Source of the DNA: Pyrenochaeta sp. MPI-SDFR-AT-0127
Taxonomy: Eukaryota; Ascomycota; Dothideomycetes; Pleosporales; Cucurbitariaceae
Length of the DNA stretch: 64,000 nt
NCBI GenBank assembly: GCA_020747015.1
Contig: JAGTJM010000005.1
Coordinates: 372,001 to 436,000 of the forward strand
Direction: 5' to 3'
Shown here: one piece after another, positions 35,589-46,950 of the stretch
How positions within the stretch are numbered: position 1 is the first letter of the stretch
How the letters are laid out: each line of letters opens with the position of its first letter
The notes under the pieces: model-generated
What the model was told of the DNA's origin: nothing
What the model saw: only the letters and a program-made list of their open reading frames with translations
Database searches by the model: none
Program-made: the position numbers and the translations under genes

Positions 35589-36590
35589 ATGCCATCAGCA
35601 ACAGGCATCGGCTGGAAACCTAAATTCGCAGAATCAGATCTTACCGTACTCCATGATCTCATTCGCGACCACCCACTAAGCATCCTAATAACGCATATTC
35701 CTCATGAATTGACCTTCAACGACGCACCAATCCCACTCTTGCAAGCCACATATATTCCGCTACATCTTGACATCTCCACCGAAAAGCTAGGGGTGCTACG
35801 CGGACACATCGCACGAGGCAGTCCGCATGCAAAAACCCTCATCGACGCGCTGTACCGACAAAGCCTAAACACCTCACAACATGAAGATGGAGACAATCGA
35901 GACGAGCAAATCCTAGACCACGAAGTAATGATCATGTTCTCCTCTCCCGCGCAATCCTACGTAACCCCGTCCTTCTACACACACACAAAACCTCTTTCCG
36001 GAAAAGTAGCGCCAACATGGTTCTACACTGCCGTGCAAGTCTACGGAACACTAAAATTATACCACTCCAGCACTGACCCCTCTACCAAGGACTTCCTCAT
36101 CCACCAAACCACTGACCTCACAAAACATGCCGAAGAGCACTTGATGTCGTTTCCCGAGGAGCAGGCTTGGAAAGTCAGCGACGCGCCAAAGAGCTTTGTG
36201 GATATGTTGGTACCCGCGATTGTCGGTGTGGAGATCGAAATTAAGAGAATCGAGGGGCACACGAAAGCAGGCCAGGCGGTTCCAGCGCTGGATCAAATGG
36301 GTACTATTAGGGGCTTCGAGGCGCTGGGGACGGATGCAGGGAGGGCGATGGCAAGTTCTATTCGACGCGACATGGAAAGAAATGAGAAGAGGGTACATGT
36401 CCTGCGTGAAGAGAGTGCAAAGGGGCTGGTGAGAGGAGAGAAAGTCAAAGGAAGATTCGGATGGTATTATCCTGCTGTAAGACGAAGTGATGAGTTGAAG
36501 ATGTCGAGTGCGGATTTGATGAGATATGGACTTTTGGTACTGCTCGCGCTGAGTTTGTTCCTTCATGTATGGCTGTGGGTGAGTCGCTGA
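35589..36590 (+). CDS. PaiB-like FMN-binding protein with C-terminal membrane anchor
   Basis: A single exon of 333 residues from the ATG at 35589. The PaiB/FMN_bind_2 pattern is clear: FAESDLTVLHDLIRDHPL, LQATYIPLHLD, LRGHIARGSPHAKTL, and SPAQSYVTPSFYTHTKPLSG followed by VAPTWFYTAVQVYGTL. In bacteria PaiB is known as a negative regulator of sporulation and protease genes; fungal members are annotated as FMN-binding proteins without a set role. The C terminus adds a single hydrophobic segment (YGLLVLLALSLFLHVWLWV, about 310-330) ending in a short SR tail, typical of tail-anchored membrane proteins. That anchor is unusual for the family and suggests attachment to ER, mitochondria or peroxisomes. 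Confidence 0.87.
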   Translation: MPSATGIGWKPKFAESDLTVLHDLIRDHPLSILITHIPHELTFNDAPIPLLQATYIPLHLDISTEKLGVLRGHIARGSPHAKTLIDALYRQSLNTSQHEDGDNRDEQILDHEVMIMFSSPAQSYVTPSFYTHTKPLSGKVAPTWFYTAVQVYGTLKLYHSSTDPSTKDFLIHQTTDLTKHAEEHLMSFPEEQAWKVSDAPKSFVDMLVPAIVGVEIEIKRIEGHTKAGQAVPALDQMGTIRGFEALGTDAGRAMASSIRRDMERNEKRVHVLREESAKGLVRGEKVKGRFGWYYPAVRRSDELKMSSADLMRYGLLVLLALSLFLHVWLWVSR

Positions 36591-36999
36591 GGACATATAG
36601 ATTCGAATGCAAGGTTCAAGTTCTTCTCGCGTGGGATCAGCTCTACGGCACAGTTTATAGACATCAAGGCTCGATATAAACGCTTTCAAAGCGTGGAGGT
36701 GGATGTTATGATACAATGTATACATACCGTGAAACGTTTATCTTGCTGAGTGTTAGCTAAAGCCATTATATGATAACAGTCTTATAACACAGAAGACAAC
36801 TGACTCGTTAGAGTATCTTGGTAACATTTTATTATGCGAAAGCCTAAGTAACACGTACCTCACACAACATCCTAAAGTCATCCTCTCCTATTCTTCACCG
36901 CGTCATCCTCAACCCACTCCCCCTCCAAACTATCCGATACACCCTTCCAACCCGAAAGCCTACTCCCACGTCACCTTCGCATCCTTAAAGCGCCTTTGC
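36591..36999. other. short 3' intergenic region
   Basis: About 400 bp between two convergent reading frames. Nothing recognised. Confidence 0.5.
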
Positions 37000-39190
37000 C
37001 TACGCGATCATGTTTCTTTTATATATGCGAGATGAGCGATTATTTTTGTTTGATAGACAAGTACAGCAGGCATCGCAGCACGGCTGTGACATTGTCGTTA
37101 CGTAGGTCTGTGGCGTTCGCAGGGAGCAGTGATGCGTAAGTCTTAGATCTACGTTGTTAGCTTGGTAAACTCCTTCAATGCAGCAGTTTCTTTGAATGAC
37201 AGTCAAAGCTCTATCTTTAGGAGAAGCCCAGTGGCATGCTAACCATTGTCCTGCAGGGCTATTATCGATAAGCTGGTAATATACAAACAGGAATGAATGT
37301 TGCTTAAGGTTCTCTTCGGGAGAAAACGTAAGTCCTTGGATGATAGCTGTCTTTGCGATTGGGTCACTATGCGGCTTTCCATCATTGATCCGCCTGCGAT
37401 AGCCATGCTGACAATGGCTACTAACAAGGACGTTGGGAAGGACTGTGCTGACGCGCCTTTTGTCTCCGACTAGAATCAAGTTGGACTCAATTAATCCTTC
37501 CAAGCGAACAAAAAGTGTGTCGTGAACGGCAGATAAAAGAGTTCGAAGCGAAAGTTTCGGGAATGAAAGTTTTGGCTCACACTCAGTGAAGTGTTTTGGA
37601 TCAACGTTGGAGCCAAGGCCTTGGGGATATTCAACGCCCGCTCTATCGGCTCGAACCCTGGTGCAATAAATGCCGTCGTACATGATCCGGCCTGTAACGA
37701 AGCCAAGAAATTTCCCGCGTAAATCGTGTATCGAATGGTAGCTGGCAGTGTTGCGATGTACAATGACTCCATCGAGGTCAAGAGCAATCCAGACTGTAGT
37801 CCAGATTTTGTTTTCTACGTCGGATATAATGATCCCATCAGTGCACAACGGTATTATAAGAGCGATATTGGCTTCAAAGCAGCCAGTTCCACGATGCTCC
37901 TTTCCTGTTGGGCGTGATCTAAGATTCTGCACAGACATTTGTCGAAGCGAAGTATCCCAATCTGAGAAAGCTAGGAGAGACGCAAAATGAACTGCATGGC
38001 TGATCGTTTCTGTCATCGCTGCTTGTAAATGAGGGGGCCAACTCAAGAAACTGGACTTGTAGGAAGGGACAGTGCCTTCAGGCAGATGATTCGGTCCGTA
38101 TTCATTTGGATCAGCGACGTAGTAACGTACTCGATTGATATAATTACCGCCGCAAATGGTCTTATACTGTCCATATAGTGATTCGTATCTTGAATTCGAA
38201 GAATCTTTCGCATCCCATACATGGCGAGCATGATCTTTGTACTTCGTATCGTCGTACGCCTCCTCCCTGCTGAGGACCATCGTTGGAGGATCCCTTTCGT
38301 GTCCATGAGCGATATAAGTAGGCTGTCCCTTTGAGGCAGTAAACTTGTACTGGTCAATGCTTCCAGGTTGAAATCCGAGGTGCCGGAGAAATTCTCAGAC
38401 TTCTCGCTTGAATGAAGCGTAGATCTGCCTCCGCAAAGCCCATAAAGCTAGACCCATCGACAGCTTTCCGAACCTGTTCATGGCACATTTTCCGATCTGG
38501 AATTTCACTTGCCAGCACCGAGACTTCATTGAGCGTCTCCAAGGCTGTAAAAACTGAGAGTCTCTCCAGCGACTCACTCATAGTCACCTCTGGGTGGCAA
38601 AAATCGAGAAAATTCATTTTGGTGCAGTCGAAGCTCCGTCCTTTACGGTGAGCTCGTTCAGAAGCCTGGAACTCAAAGTGCTCTTGAAGGTCCTTTTTTA
38701 GATACAGGGAGCATTGCTTATCAACAGAGTCCACCTCTAGCAGAACCTTGGCGTCATCATAACTGCCCGTCACTGGGACGGGTGTCCTGTCCGCACGAAT
38801 GGCGCATACCGAGAGTCCAAGGACATCGCTTGCGTACGCCGATATCCACGCGGCTCCTCAAATGCCCCAACATATGAAGATATATGGCTCTTCACTCGAG
38901 ACGATTTTGTACAGCATGCGGATGATGCTGGCAATATCTGTTGCAACAGGGATGGCCAGATACGGATCGGATTGTTTTGAAGTCAGGGAGCAGAGAAATT
39001 TATGATAATTCAGGACCTTTTCGCCAAATCCGATCTTTTTGGCCAAGGCTGCTAGAGCTGTCCTAATCGCTTTCAGTTGATTGAGTCCTGGAATGTTCTC
39101 AAGTGACACTTTAGCACCCTCAAAAATGGCTGTTAAAGTTGCCAAACAGGAGTTCAGCCTTACCCCACTTCGCAGCGTGAACGACTGCAT
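37000..39190 (-). pseudogene. degraded copy of an unknown fungal gene
   Basis: The frame from an ATG at 39190 reads through NIPGLNQLKAIRTALAALAK to EPYIFICWGI, then meets a TGA at 38858-38860. The same frame continues beyond with GAAWISAYASDVLGLSV. A single base change (GGA to TGA) would explain the stop. Near 38390 the frame shifts by one base, and a 426-codon frame continues (from VLSREEAYDD) to the stop at 37000. No GT..AG intron bridges either break. The C-terminal part includes ALDLDGVIVHRN, QHGYRRRINDGKP and a Cys-rich end (PCCDACC). I do not recognise the family or a catalytic motif. The two lesions make a non-functional copy most likely; an assembly fault is less likely for the stop. 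Confidence 0.6.
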
Positions 39191-39759
39191 GATGCACAAC
39201 AAGGCTCAAACCGCAGCTGAGGTGTCGTAGCTAAACGAATGCCATTTAAGGACTTTTTTTCCATACACCTGTCCCATGGCGGGTGGTTGTATGCATGCAA
39301 TTGAGTATCGAGGCTAAAGACTTGCATGCACGTTCTGAACCAGCGCTTGATGGAATCTTCACCTTGGGTATGATTGTGCATCAGTTCACGTGTCTGAAGA
39401 TCTAATGCACGTGCAATTCAATTGACAAATTAGGACAAGGCTGCAGTCATGGTCGTATTGCTCTTGGGGGCTGAGATAGGCTGAACTTCCACCACTACCG
39501 TGCCGTGACACTTCATTCGCGCTTTTGCGTTGCGCCAATCATGGGAGTAAATTGGCACTTTCCACACCATTCTCGGGCTTGACGCCAAACCCCTATTCAA
39601 AGTCACCCCTGGAAACACGTTTCATGCTGATGGCCTCATTTGATAAAAATGAATAGCACTAGAACTACAAGCTTGCCTTGATAAATATCCTGACAGTACT
39701 TGTACATGAGTCCTGTATACACGACCAGTTCTAATTTCTCACTCTCTTACTGTACAGAA
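39191..39759. other. intergenic region
   Basis: About 570 bp between the degraded gene and the spliced gene, transcribed away from each other. Nothing recognised. Confidence 0.45.
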
Positions 39760-40797
39760 ATGAGTCCATCAAGTGCACCTTTCGAAATGTACGATTTTGG
39801 TGAGTATGCTTTCTATAAAGAAAGCATCTACTGGTGGAAGAAGGAAGAAGATATTGAAAGTAAGAGCTCACCTAGCTTCATTCGCAATCTCATTCGTCCG
39901 ATCCGGCGACTGTGGTGGCCGTAGACCTGATAAAGAAAATTGGATAGATGTAGGCAGCAGAAATACCTAGTCAAACAAGAAGAACTCGAACAGGACGATG
40001 GAACAGAGCCTATCGAATGTATTCGGGACCAGTTACCCTACATTCCAGAATATGAGGCTCACTCATATGCGTGAGGTCTAACAATACCTTCTGTATCTGT
40101 CACTGTTGATAGTTGCAAGATAGGAGTGCAACAAATCAGCATGCAGCTTTTACACAACTTAGGTGCCGTTACCGAATCGAGGATAAAAACTTATGAGCTT
40201 CTGGAGCAGCTGGGTGAGATTTATGAGGTGACTACGTAAGCAGACTCGTCATTTATGAAGTCCACCATAGATCATGTATACATCACGTAGACTTCCGAGA
40301 TGACTAATTGGTCAGATTATCAAATCACAGAATGAAAGAATAGAAGGAGCCCTGCAAGACTGCGCATCAAAATTCATCAGGTATCACCATTGGTTTCACT
40401 TGTAAAAACTGCTATTTTAAAGTATGCGTCGACCTGGCTATGATCGAAACTCGGCAGACTTGTCGGATTTGGAAGCCATGGTTCAGGATGCGATTGGTAA
40501 CATTGAAAAATGCAGCCTTGGGTCGGTATCCTGGTCCTATAGAGAGCCATGTTAAGCAGACACTCGAATGACCAGTAACTCACAAGGCAAGACTGGCTGC
40601 GTCTGAACAGATTCGGGAGGGCCGCAGGACACACTGTTGAACATCCCAGTCGTCAAAGAAGCGAAACATCTGGAAGTGGTGGACAATCGAGATCTGGGGC
40701 TGAAGTGAATTCTTCTTTTCCACAAACTGCAAGCCAAACTGCACATAGAGCGCCAGTCTTTCAGACGTCGTCCGAGAGCAGGAGAGGAACAAAATGA
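39760..40797 (+). CDS. spliced six-exon protein of unknown function
   Basis: No long ORF exists here; the gene appears only when short exons are joined. Exons are 39760-39859, 39971-40070, 40113-40227, 40316-40380, 40423-40521 and 40587-40797, total 690 bases, exactly 230 codons, 229 residues. Donors are GTAAGA, GTGAGG, GTGACT, GTATCA and GTCGGT; all acceptors are AG and every junction keeps frame. The protein opens MSPSSAPFEMYDFGEYAFYK, then an acidic stretch and a helical, coiled-coil-like region (ISMQLLHNLGAVTESRIKTY and IIKSQNERIEGALQDC). The C-terminal ~60 residues are Ser/Arg/Gln-rich and disordered. An upstream in-frame ATG at 39706 is an alternative start. No family recognised. It ends 35 bp from the stop of the convergent GFA gene. 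Some donors are weak, so exact boundaries may shift. Confidence 0.55.
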
Positions 40798-40831
40798 TGA
40801 GACACAAAAATGATGACACAGAGTATGGTAT

Positions 40832-41875
40832 TTAATCAATGTGAATATCGATAGCACTCCCCCTTCTCCACTCCAACCAATCCTCCCTCCTCACCCCCTG
40901 GCCCTCCCCCTCCAACAATCCCACAGCAAAATCCACCATCTCCGCCCTCTCTCTGCACCAATAACTCACCGTCGCGCCACACACGCCGCAAAACGTCCTG
41001 CGCACCCCGTCAGAGCTCTCGTACAGCTTCGCCGTACCGAAGAGCCCGTCGTCAGGATACGGGATGTGCTCTGGCCAGGGCGGCGCGATGGTGATACTTG
41101 TGCGTGAGGGGAAAAACCAGGATACTATGCGGGAAGAAGATGTGAAGCGACAGGTTGTGCATGCATCGTGCACAGCGAAGTATTTTTTCCGATCGCGAGG
41201 GAGGAGCGTGGGATCCATGCCAGACCAAGTTTCTGCACCGCGGGGGCGGGAGATGGAGAAGGATATACCGTTACAATGACAACGTGCTTTCAGAATATTT
41301 TTTTCTTGATTCCCTCCATGTTCTGCACTTTCTGCTATGTTAGTGCTGGGTGAAGTGGAAGTGGTAGATGGACCGATCCAGTCCCCCGTGTGTTCAAACT
41401 CCTTGTCGCGATTAGGTCTCTCTTTCCACAAAGTCAACTGCTTCCCATGAATTTCGCCTAGTAGGGTAGCCAGTCCCCCATCCCCCGTGCTCTGAACAAA
41501 GATGTGTTTCTGAAAGTCCCAAACTTCTTCTTCGGCGTCAACAACGCTAACAGCAACATACCACCGCCCCTCTGTTTCCCCCTCTTCTAGCGCGCGATCA
41601 AGCATGTGTGCACCACATGTGCTGCAAAACCACCGCGTCACTCTATTCGAGCTCTCGTATGCTGTAAAACTTGATAAGTTTACCTCAGGACGTGGGATCC
41701 GGGTGTGGATTGAACACAAGGTGCCATGTGTATGTCGGCATGCGCTGCAGTGGCAAAAGTGTACGGGGAGCGGGATACGAGATACTGGGACTGTGAAGGA
41801 GAGCGTAGAGTGGCGGCAGTGGCATGATGCTGTAAATGTGCGTGTAGGCCCATTTTGTGGGGGATTTGTTGTCAT
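40832..41875 (-). CDS. protein with two GFA/CENP-V zinc-binding domains
   Basis: A single exon of 347 residues from the ATG at 41875 (MTTNPPQNGP). Two copies of the glutathione-dependent formaldehyde-activating (GFA, Mss4-like) fold are present. The first has CHCRHSTLSFTV, CHCSACRHTHG and FCSTCGAHML. The second has CHCNGISFSIS, DACTTCRFTSS and FCGVCGATVSYWC. Each holds the two zinc sites of the family. A Thr/Ser-rich linker separates them. GFA proteins speed adduct formation of glutathione with formaldehyde or act in unknown detoxification steps; many fungal paralogs have no assigned substrate. No targeting signal. The stop is only 35 bp from the spliced gene on the other strand. Confidence 0.92.
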   Translation of the reverse strand: MTTNPPQNGPTRTFTASCHCRHSTLSFTVPVSRIPLPVHFCHCSACRHTHGTLCSIHTRIPRPEVNLSSFTAYESSNRVTRWFCSTCGAHMLDRALEEGETEGRWYVAVSVVDAEEEVWDFQKHIFVQSTGDGGLATLLGEIHGKQLTLWKERPNRDKEFEHTGDWIGPSTTSTSPSTNIAESAEHGGNQEKNILKARCHCNGISFSISRPRGAETWSGMDPTLLPRDRKKYFAVHDACTTCRFTSSSRIVSWFFPSRTSITIAPPWPEHIPYPDDGLFGTAKLYESSDGVRRTFCGVCGATVSYWCRERAEMVDFAVGLLEGEGQGVRREDWLEWRRGSAIDIHID

Positions 41876-42449
41876 TGTAGCAGAGAATTGTGCCAGCTGT
41901 TTACAGAGAAGAGTGGAGATTTCGAGATGTTCAGCTAAGAAGTAGTTTGAGAAAGTTGTCCCTTCAAGAAGCAAAGTTCATAAAAGGTTGTGAGTTGCGG
42001 TTCAACTAAGCTTCAGAGTGATAGCCTCGAGATCCCCGCACTTGTACCCATCTAGCTCGGAATGCGAGCATCGCGAGTATGACTCGTTACTCGCGCCGGT
42101 TCTCTTCGTAGTCCGACAAACCTGTACTGCGTTTTTGATGCAGAGACGGCAAGAAATAGAGTCACGTGTGCCACTCATGCATAAGCGCTGCAACGGTCAC
42201 AACAACGCACGTAGGAAAGAGTTAACGTCACATAAAAAGAGTAGATTCTGACAACGCCAACAACTACAGTGAGTGGGTATAGTGCCATGACAGAAAGGCA
42301 AACTCAGACGCAGGGATAAGGGACTAATAATTACAACAACATGTGTCGAAGAAAGAGAACGAGACAAAAGGACAGTCCTCTCATCAGGTCCGGCACGTAC
42401 ACAACCCTCTCTCCTCTTTCGCTCCGCTATCTTACTGAAGCAGGCAAAA
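41876..42449. other. intergenic region
   Basis: About 570 bp between the GFA start and the 3' end of the coiled-coil gene. Nothing recognised. Confidence 0.5.
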
Positions 42450-45400
42450 CTAATCCTGATCCGCTGTAAGTCTCTGCGCTGTTCTTGAGCTCTCAGCAAT
42501 GGCGTCATTGTTCAGCTCACTTAGCTGGTTCAAAGTCTCTTGCATAGCGGCCAACTGCTAGCGGTGAATTAGCTCTCTGCTTCGTTGTAGACTATAACAA
42601 AGCAAAAATCGACATACGGGGTTTAACTCACAGTACCAACAACATCCTTCGGTGGTCCATTGGGCTTTGGTGATTGGTCGCCAGATGTGGTATCTTCCTC
42701 TTCATCCTCATCTTCTTCAGCCAAACTGGCCATATTGCGCTTCTCGCCCATGGAGGCTGCAGCACGGGCGACTCGATCACCTGCTGCAATGATGGCCTCA
42801 AGGCGTTCAACTTTGTCAGATAGGTGCGCATTCTCCTTCTCAAGCGGCTCAACGCGGGCAAGATGCTTCCGTACGACTTCGCCCTTCATCGTCTCAATGC
42901 GGTCCTCGGCCTCCTCTGCGTTTCTGATGGCTTGTTCGCGTTCAGTCTCGATGTTCTGAATTGTCTCTAAGAGACGCTTCACCTCTTGGGCGTGAGCATC
43001 GACATCGGCGGACGCTTTGTCATGACGCACAAGGAGGTCATTGTAGAGTGTTTGCAGCTCAGCAACATCCTTCTTAGTGGATTCAAGCTCAGTGGTATGA
43101 TTGGATTTGGTTGCTTCCAGTTGTGTGGCGTGGCTGGATTGCGCTAATTCAAGCTCAGCGGCGAGCGCATCGTACTTCTTCTGGAGTTGCTGGACGGCAT
43201 CTGAGGTGCTAGCCTCCATTCCCACCATTAATTCAGAGATTGCTTCCTCATGGGCCTTGTCCATTGCAGCCTTTTGTTCTATAAGATCGGCGTGCTTCTT
43301 CTGCAGAGCCTCTAGCTGTTGTTGGAGAGCCTTGACATCGTTCGAGTGCCCGGCCTTGAACTCTTCCTTCAATAACTCGATAGCATCTCCGTGCTCTTGA
43401 TCCGTCGTTGCAATCCTTTCATGCAACGTATCATATTTAGCCTGCAACTCAGACAAGGCCTTGTTATGCTCTTCCTTCAAAGAGCCCTTGAGAAGCTCGA
43501 TAGCCGACTCGTGGTTCTTTTCAGCTTCGACCTGTTCCGCGAGAAGAGCTTCGTATTTCTTCGTGGCTTCGGCAAGGCCAGCTGAGTCAGACTCGTCTTT
43601 CGACCCAAGTTCCGCTTTGAGCCCATCTATCTCGGCGTGTAGTTCCTTCTTGAGAACATCGAGCTCCTTGAGTGCAGATTGCTTTTCTGAGAGTGCAGCT
43701 GACTTTTCTTGTTCGAGGCTCGCCGTGTCACCCTGAACAGCTTCGAGTAGAGCAGCGTACTTTTGCTCGATTTCGGCTTGTTGAGTCTCAAGTGCTTTAC
43801 TGTGCAACTCTTGTGTTGCCAGCTTCTCGGCGAGAACACCCTTGTGAGTTGTTTCGAGGTCTGAGAACTGCTTGGAGAAGGTGTCCCGCTGGGTCTGCAA
43901 GTCCTCGATTTCCGTCTTGTGAGCTCCTTCGATGGTATGCCTTTCGTCCAACAAGGCATCATGCTTCGATTGCAACTCAGCTAGCAGTTGCTTTGATGCA
44001 CTGTCCGAATCTGACTTCAATGCCTCAATGGCCCGGTTATGCGCATCCTCGGCTGCCGTCTTGTCTTCCAACAGGACATCATGACGAGCTTGAAGGTCAG
44101 TGATGATCTTCTGAGACTTAGAGTGAGCATCTTCGGCTGCATCCTTCTCCTCGGTCAATGCGTCGAGACGGGCTTGAAGATCTTTGGTGGCAGCACTCTC
44201 CTTTGCCAATGTGTCAACCCGAGCCTGGAGATCAGAGATTAATTTCTGCGAGGTGTTGTGGGATTCTTCAAGAGTAGCTTTCTCTTCCTCAACCTGCTTG
44301 AGCTTGGCAAGCGCTTCGGTGAGGTCATGCGATGCGGACCCCGAAGTCTCTTTAAGGGCAGACAACTCTGCTTTCAGAGCCGTGAGTTCTTCGGCCCGTT
44401 CGCCAAGGACCCTTTCGTGCTGCTCCAGGGTTCCATTCTTCTCGGCCACAAGTGAATCGAATTCAGCCTGCAATTTGTTCAGGCGGTCCTTCGCATCCCC
44501 CTCGAGATCAGCTCGAAGGGATTCGATTTCACCCTCGTGGTCCTCGCCTAAGATTCGTAGATCCTGGCGATGTCTGTCTTTCGCATCATTCAGCTCAGCC
44601 TGGACCTTGGCGAGAGTGGCCGCATGTTGGGCTTCCTCTTGCTGCGAGACCTGCTCGAGTGTCTGGATGGTCTTCTGAAGCCCTGCCGTTTCGCCCTTTA
44701 GCTGCTCAAGCTCAGTGGCATCGGCGCTGAGCTGATCATTCATAGCGTCCAGCTGCTGGACGAGCTCGTCGCTCTCATCTGCCTTAATCTTCAGCGCCGC
44801 CTCATGCGATTGCTTGAGATCCTCAATTTGCTTCTGGAGCTCTTCGGCTATCTTTGCACCATCAGTTGACCCCTGATGGAGCGCTTTGATCTGTTCTTGC
44901 AGATCGTCGATTGATTTGAGATGACCTGAGACCTCCTCTTCCTTGACACGCAGCTCGTTTTGAGAGTTTCTTTGCAACTCGTCGATCTTTTGCTGAATAC
45001 TGTCCGCATGTGCGCTGCGTTCACCCTCCAGGTCCGCAGTGGCTTGAGCGGCGCGCTGCTGAAGTTGTGCAATGTCGCTCTGCAGTTCCCCACGCGTTTT
45101 GACATGGGATGCAATGGTCTCCTCTTTGACGCGCAATTGTTCTGTGTGCTCTTGCTGCAAAGACTCAACCTTTGCCTGGAGCGCCTCAACCACTGCTGAA
45201 GATTCAGAGGACTTTGATTCCAACGAACGCTGTGCTTCTTGCAATTCGTCGCTGTGCCGCTTGCCTGTGGCGGCGACGTCTGACTGTAGAGTTTCAACAG
45301 TCTTTGAGAGTTCATTGATTTTCTCGTCGCGCGAACGTAAGTCCTCTGACTGGGCTTGCTGAAGGTCCACGAGCTGTGTCTGAAGATGTTCCAGAGTCTG

Positions 45401-46950
45401 CTTAGCATTGGCAAGGTCTTGCGCAAGTGTGTCCCGTTCGTCTGTAAGGGTTGCTACCTCCCTTGTGAGCTGTTCGATCTGCGCAGTTTGTTCCACGAGC
45501 TTCTTCTTCTCGGCGTCCCACTGGGCACCTTGCTGTTCGAGCTCACTGTTCAGATCATCGAGCACCTGCTGCAGCTCTGCAGCCCGCGCAGCATCCAACG
45601 CTGACCTGTCTTGGGCTGCCTGTTTCTCCTCTTCAAGCTTCTGGCTCTGCTCTTCCAGCTGCTTGGTCTCCTGCGCAAACTTCTTCTCCATGTCTTCGAC
45701 GATTGCAGTGTGCGCGCTCTGATCAGATCCGGTAGATTGCGTGGCACCAGCGATGGCCTTGTCTTTCTCCACAATGGCAGCTTGCGCATCGACCAGCTGC
45801 TTCCTTAGCTTCGCCTTCTCTGATTGCAGATTATCCACTTCGCGACTCAGGTCATCGTACTGCTCCTGCAGCTTCTCGCGCAGGGTGGTCTCCTTGAAAA
45901 AGTCCTGCATGATCTCCAGGCTGCGTCTCTTGGTCTCTGCATCCATCTCGGCAGGCCCGCTGGGAGCTGTGCCTGGTCGCTGCGTCTCCTCGCCGAGCTT
46001 CGCCAGGGCAGCTTTGACGGGACCGAGGGCGCTCCTTCTGGTCTCGACCTCGGCGTCAGAGGCGGCCTTGTCCTTGAGAGGGCCATTGCTGCGGGGAGGA
46101 ACGTCGATGGGGCTATGACTGGATATGGATGTGAGCAATTGGACGCTGCAGAGGCTCGCTGTACTTACACTTCTTCTGGCACAGTAGCTCGAGCTTCTGA
46201 TGCCGCTGGAGCAGCAGCTAGAGAAGGCTTCTTCACAGGGGCGCCAGACACTTTCGTCGCAGTACCTGGAGCAGTTCGTGAAGTGGTCGTAGGGCGAGTA
46301 GTTGTCGTTCTCGTGGATGGTGCGAGTGATGCACGAGGAGTAGCACGAGAGGTCGAGGTTTCGGCTGCGGGTCGCGTTGTCAGGGGTCGCTTTGCAGTGG
46401 TGGAGGTGGTGGTGCCAGAAGAAGGGGCAAGTGACGCCCTTGAAGTTGTCTTGCCCGGCGATGATCGCGTAGTCGCGCCGGGCACTACTGGCGTCCTGCG
46501 CACCGTGGGCTTCCTGTTCTCGTCCCCTGATGTCACCGACGAGAGCTCGGGTTCTGCATCAGACGAAGTCGTCTTGCCAGCCAGCCCTGTCCTCCTCACC
46601 GCTGCTCCCGGCGCAGGACGCGTCGGCGGCTTATTCAAACTGGACCCCACGGTGCTGGTCCGCGAAGTTGCGCTGGAAAGGGGTTTCGACGCGGTCGTGG
46701 AAGCTCGCGCGGCCGAGGCCGTTGCAGCGGGCCGGCGGGCACCCAGGGCGGCAGTGCTGCTCGTTGTTGTGGGCCTGCGCGGTGGGACGGGGTCTTTGGA
46801 GCCCGAGGAGGGCGCATTGGAGGCCATTGTGCGGCGGACTGAGGATGTAGGCGTTGTGGGCGCGGTCGACTTTTTTCGCTGCGGACTCCCGGCGGTTGCT
46901 GCTGAGCTGTCGGCGGCTGCGGCGTTACTAGCGGGGGTGGAGACGTCCAT
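42450..46950 (-). CDS. long coiled-coil protein with a basic Ser/Thr/Pro-rich head
   Basis: Three exons, 46950-46169, 46118-42632 and 42554-42450, joined in phase by introns of 50 bp (GTAAGT..CAG) and 77 bp (GTGAGT..CAG), give 1457 residues. The short last exon (LAAMQETLNQLSELNND, ending LTADQD) is beyond the stop of the long frame. The first ~260 residues are Ser/Thr/Pro/Arg-rich and strongly basic, with many Thr/Ser-rich patches, a composition seen in microtubule-binding heads. From about residue 330 to 1380 it is almost unbroken heptad coiled coil rich in Glu, Lys, Gln and Ala, with repeated LQAxxDxL-like segments. An acidic patch (EEDEDEEED) follows. The likely role is structural, for example at spindle pole, septum, Golgi or microtubules; the homology is not specific enough to choose. 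Confidence 0.85.

Noticed and set aside
38858..38860. TGA as a selenocysteine codon
   Set aside because: Filamentous ascomycetes are generally held to lack selenocysteine machinery, and a second frame break nearby points to decay.
42660..46118. Many plus-strand ORFs opposite the coiled-coil gene
   Set aside because: They are complementary frames of a Glu/Lys/Gln-rich gene, Ser- and Leu-rich with no domains. They are shadows.
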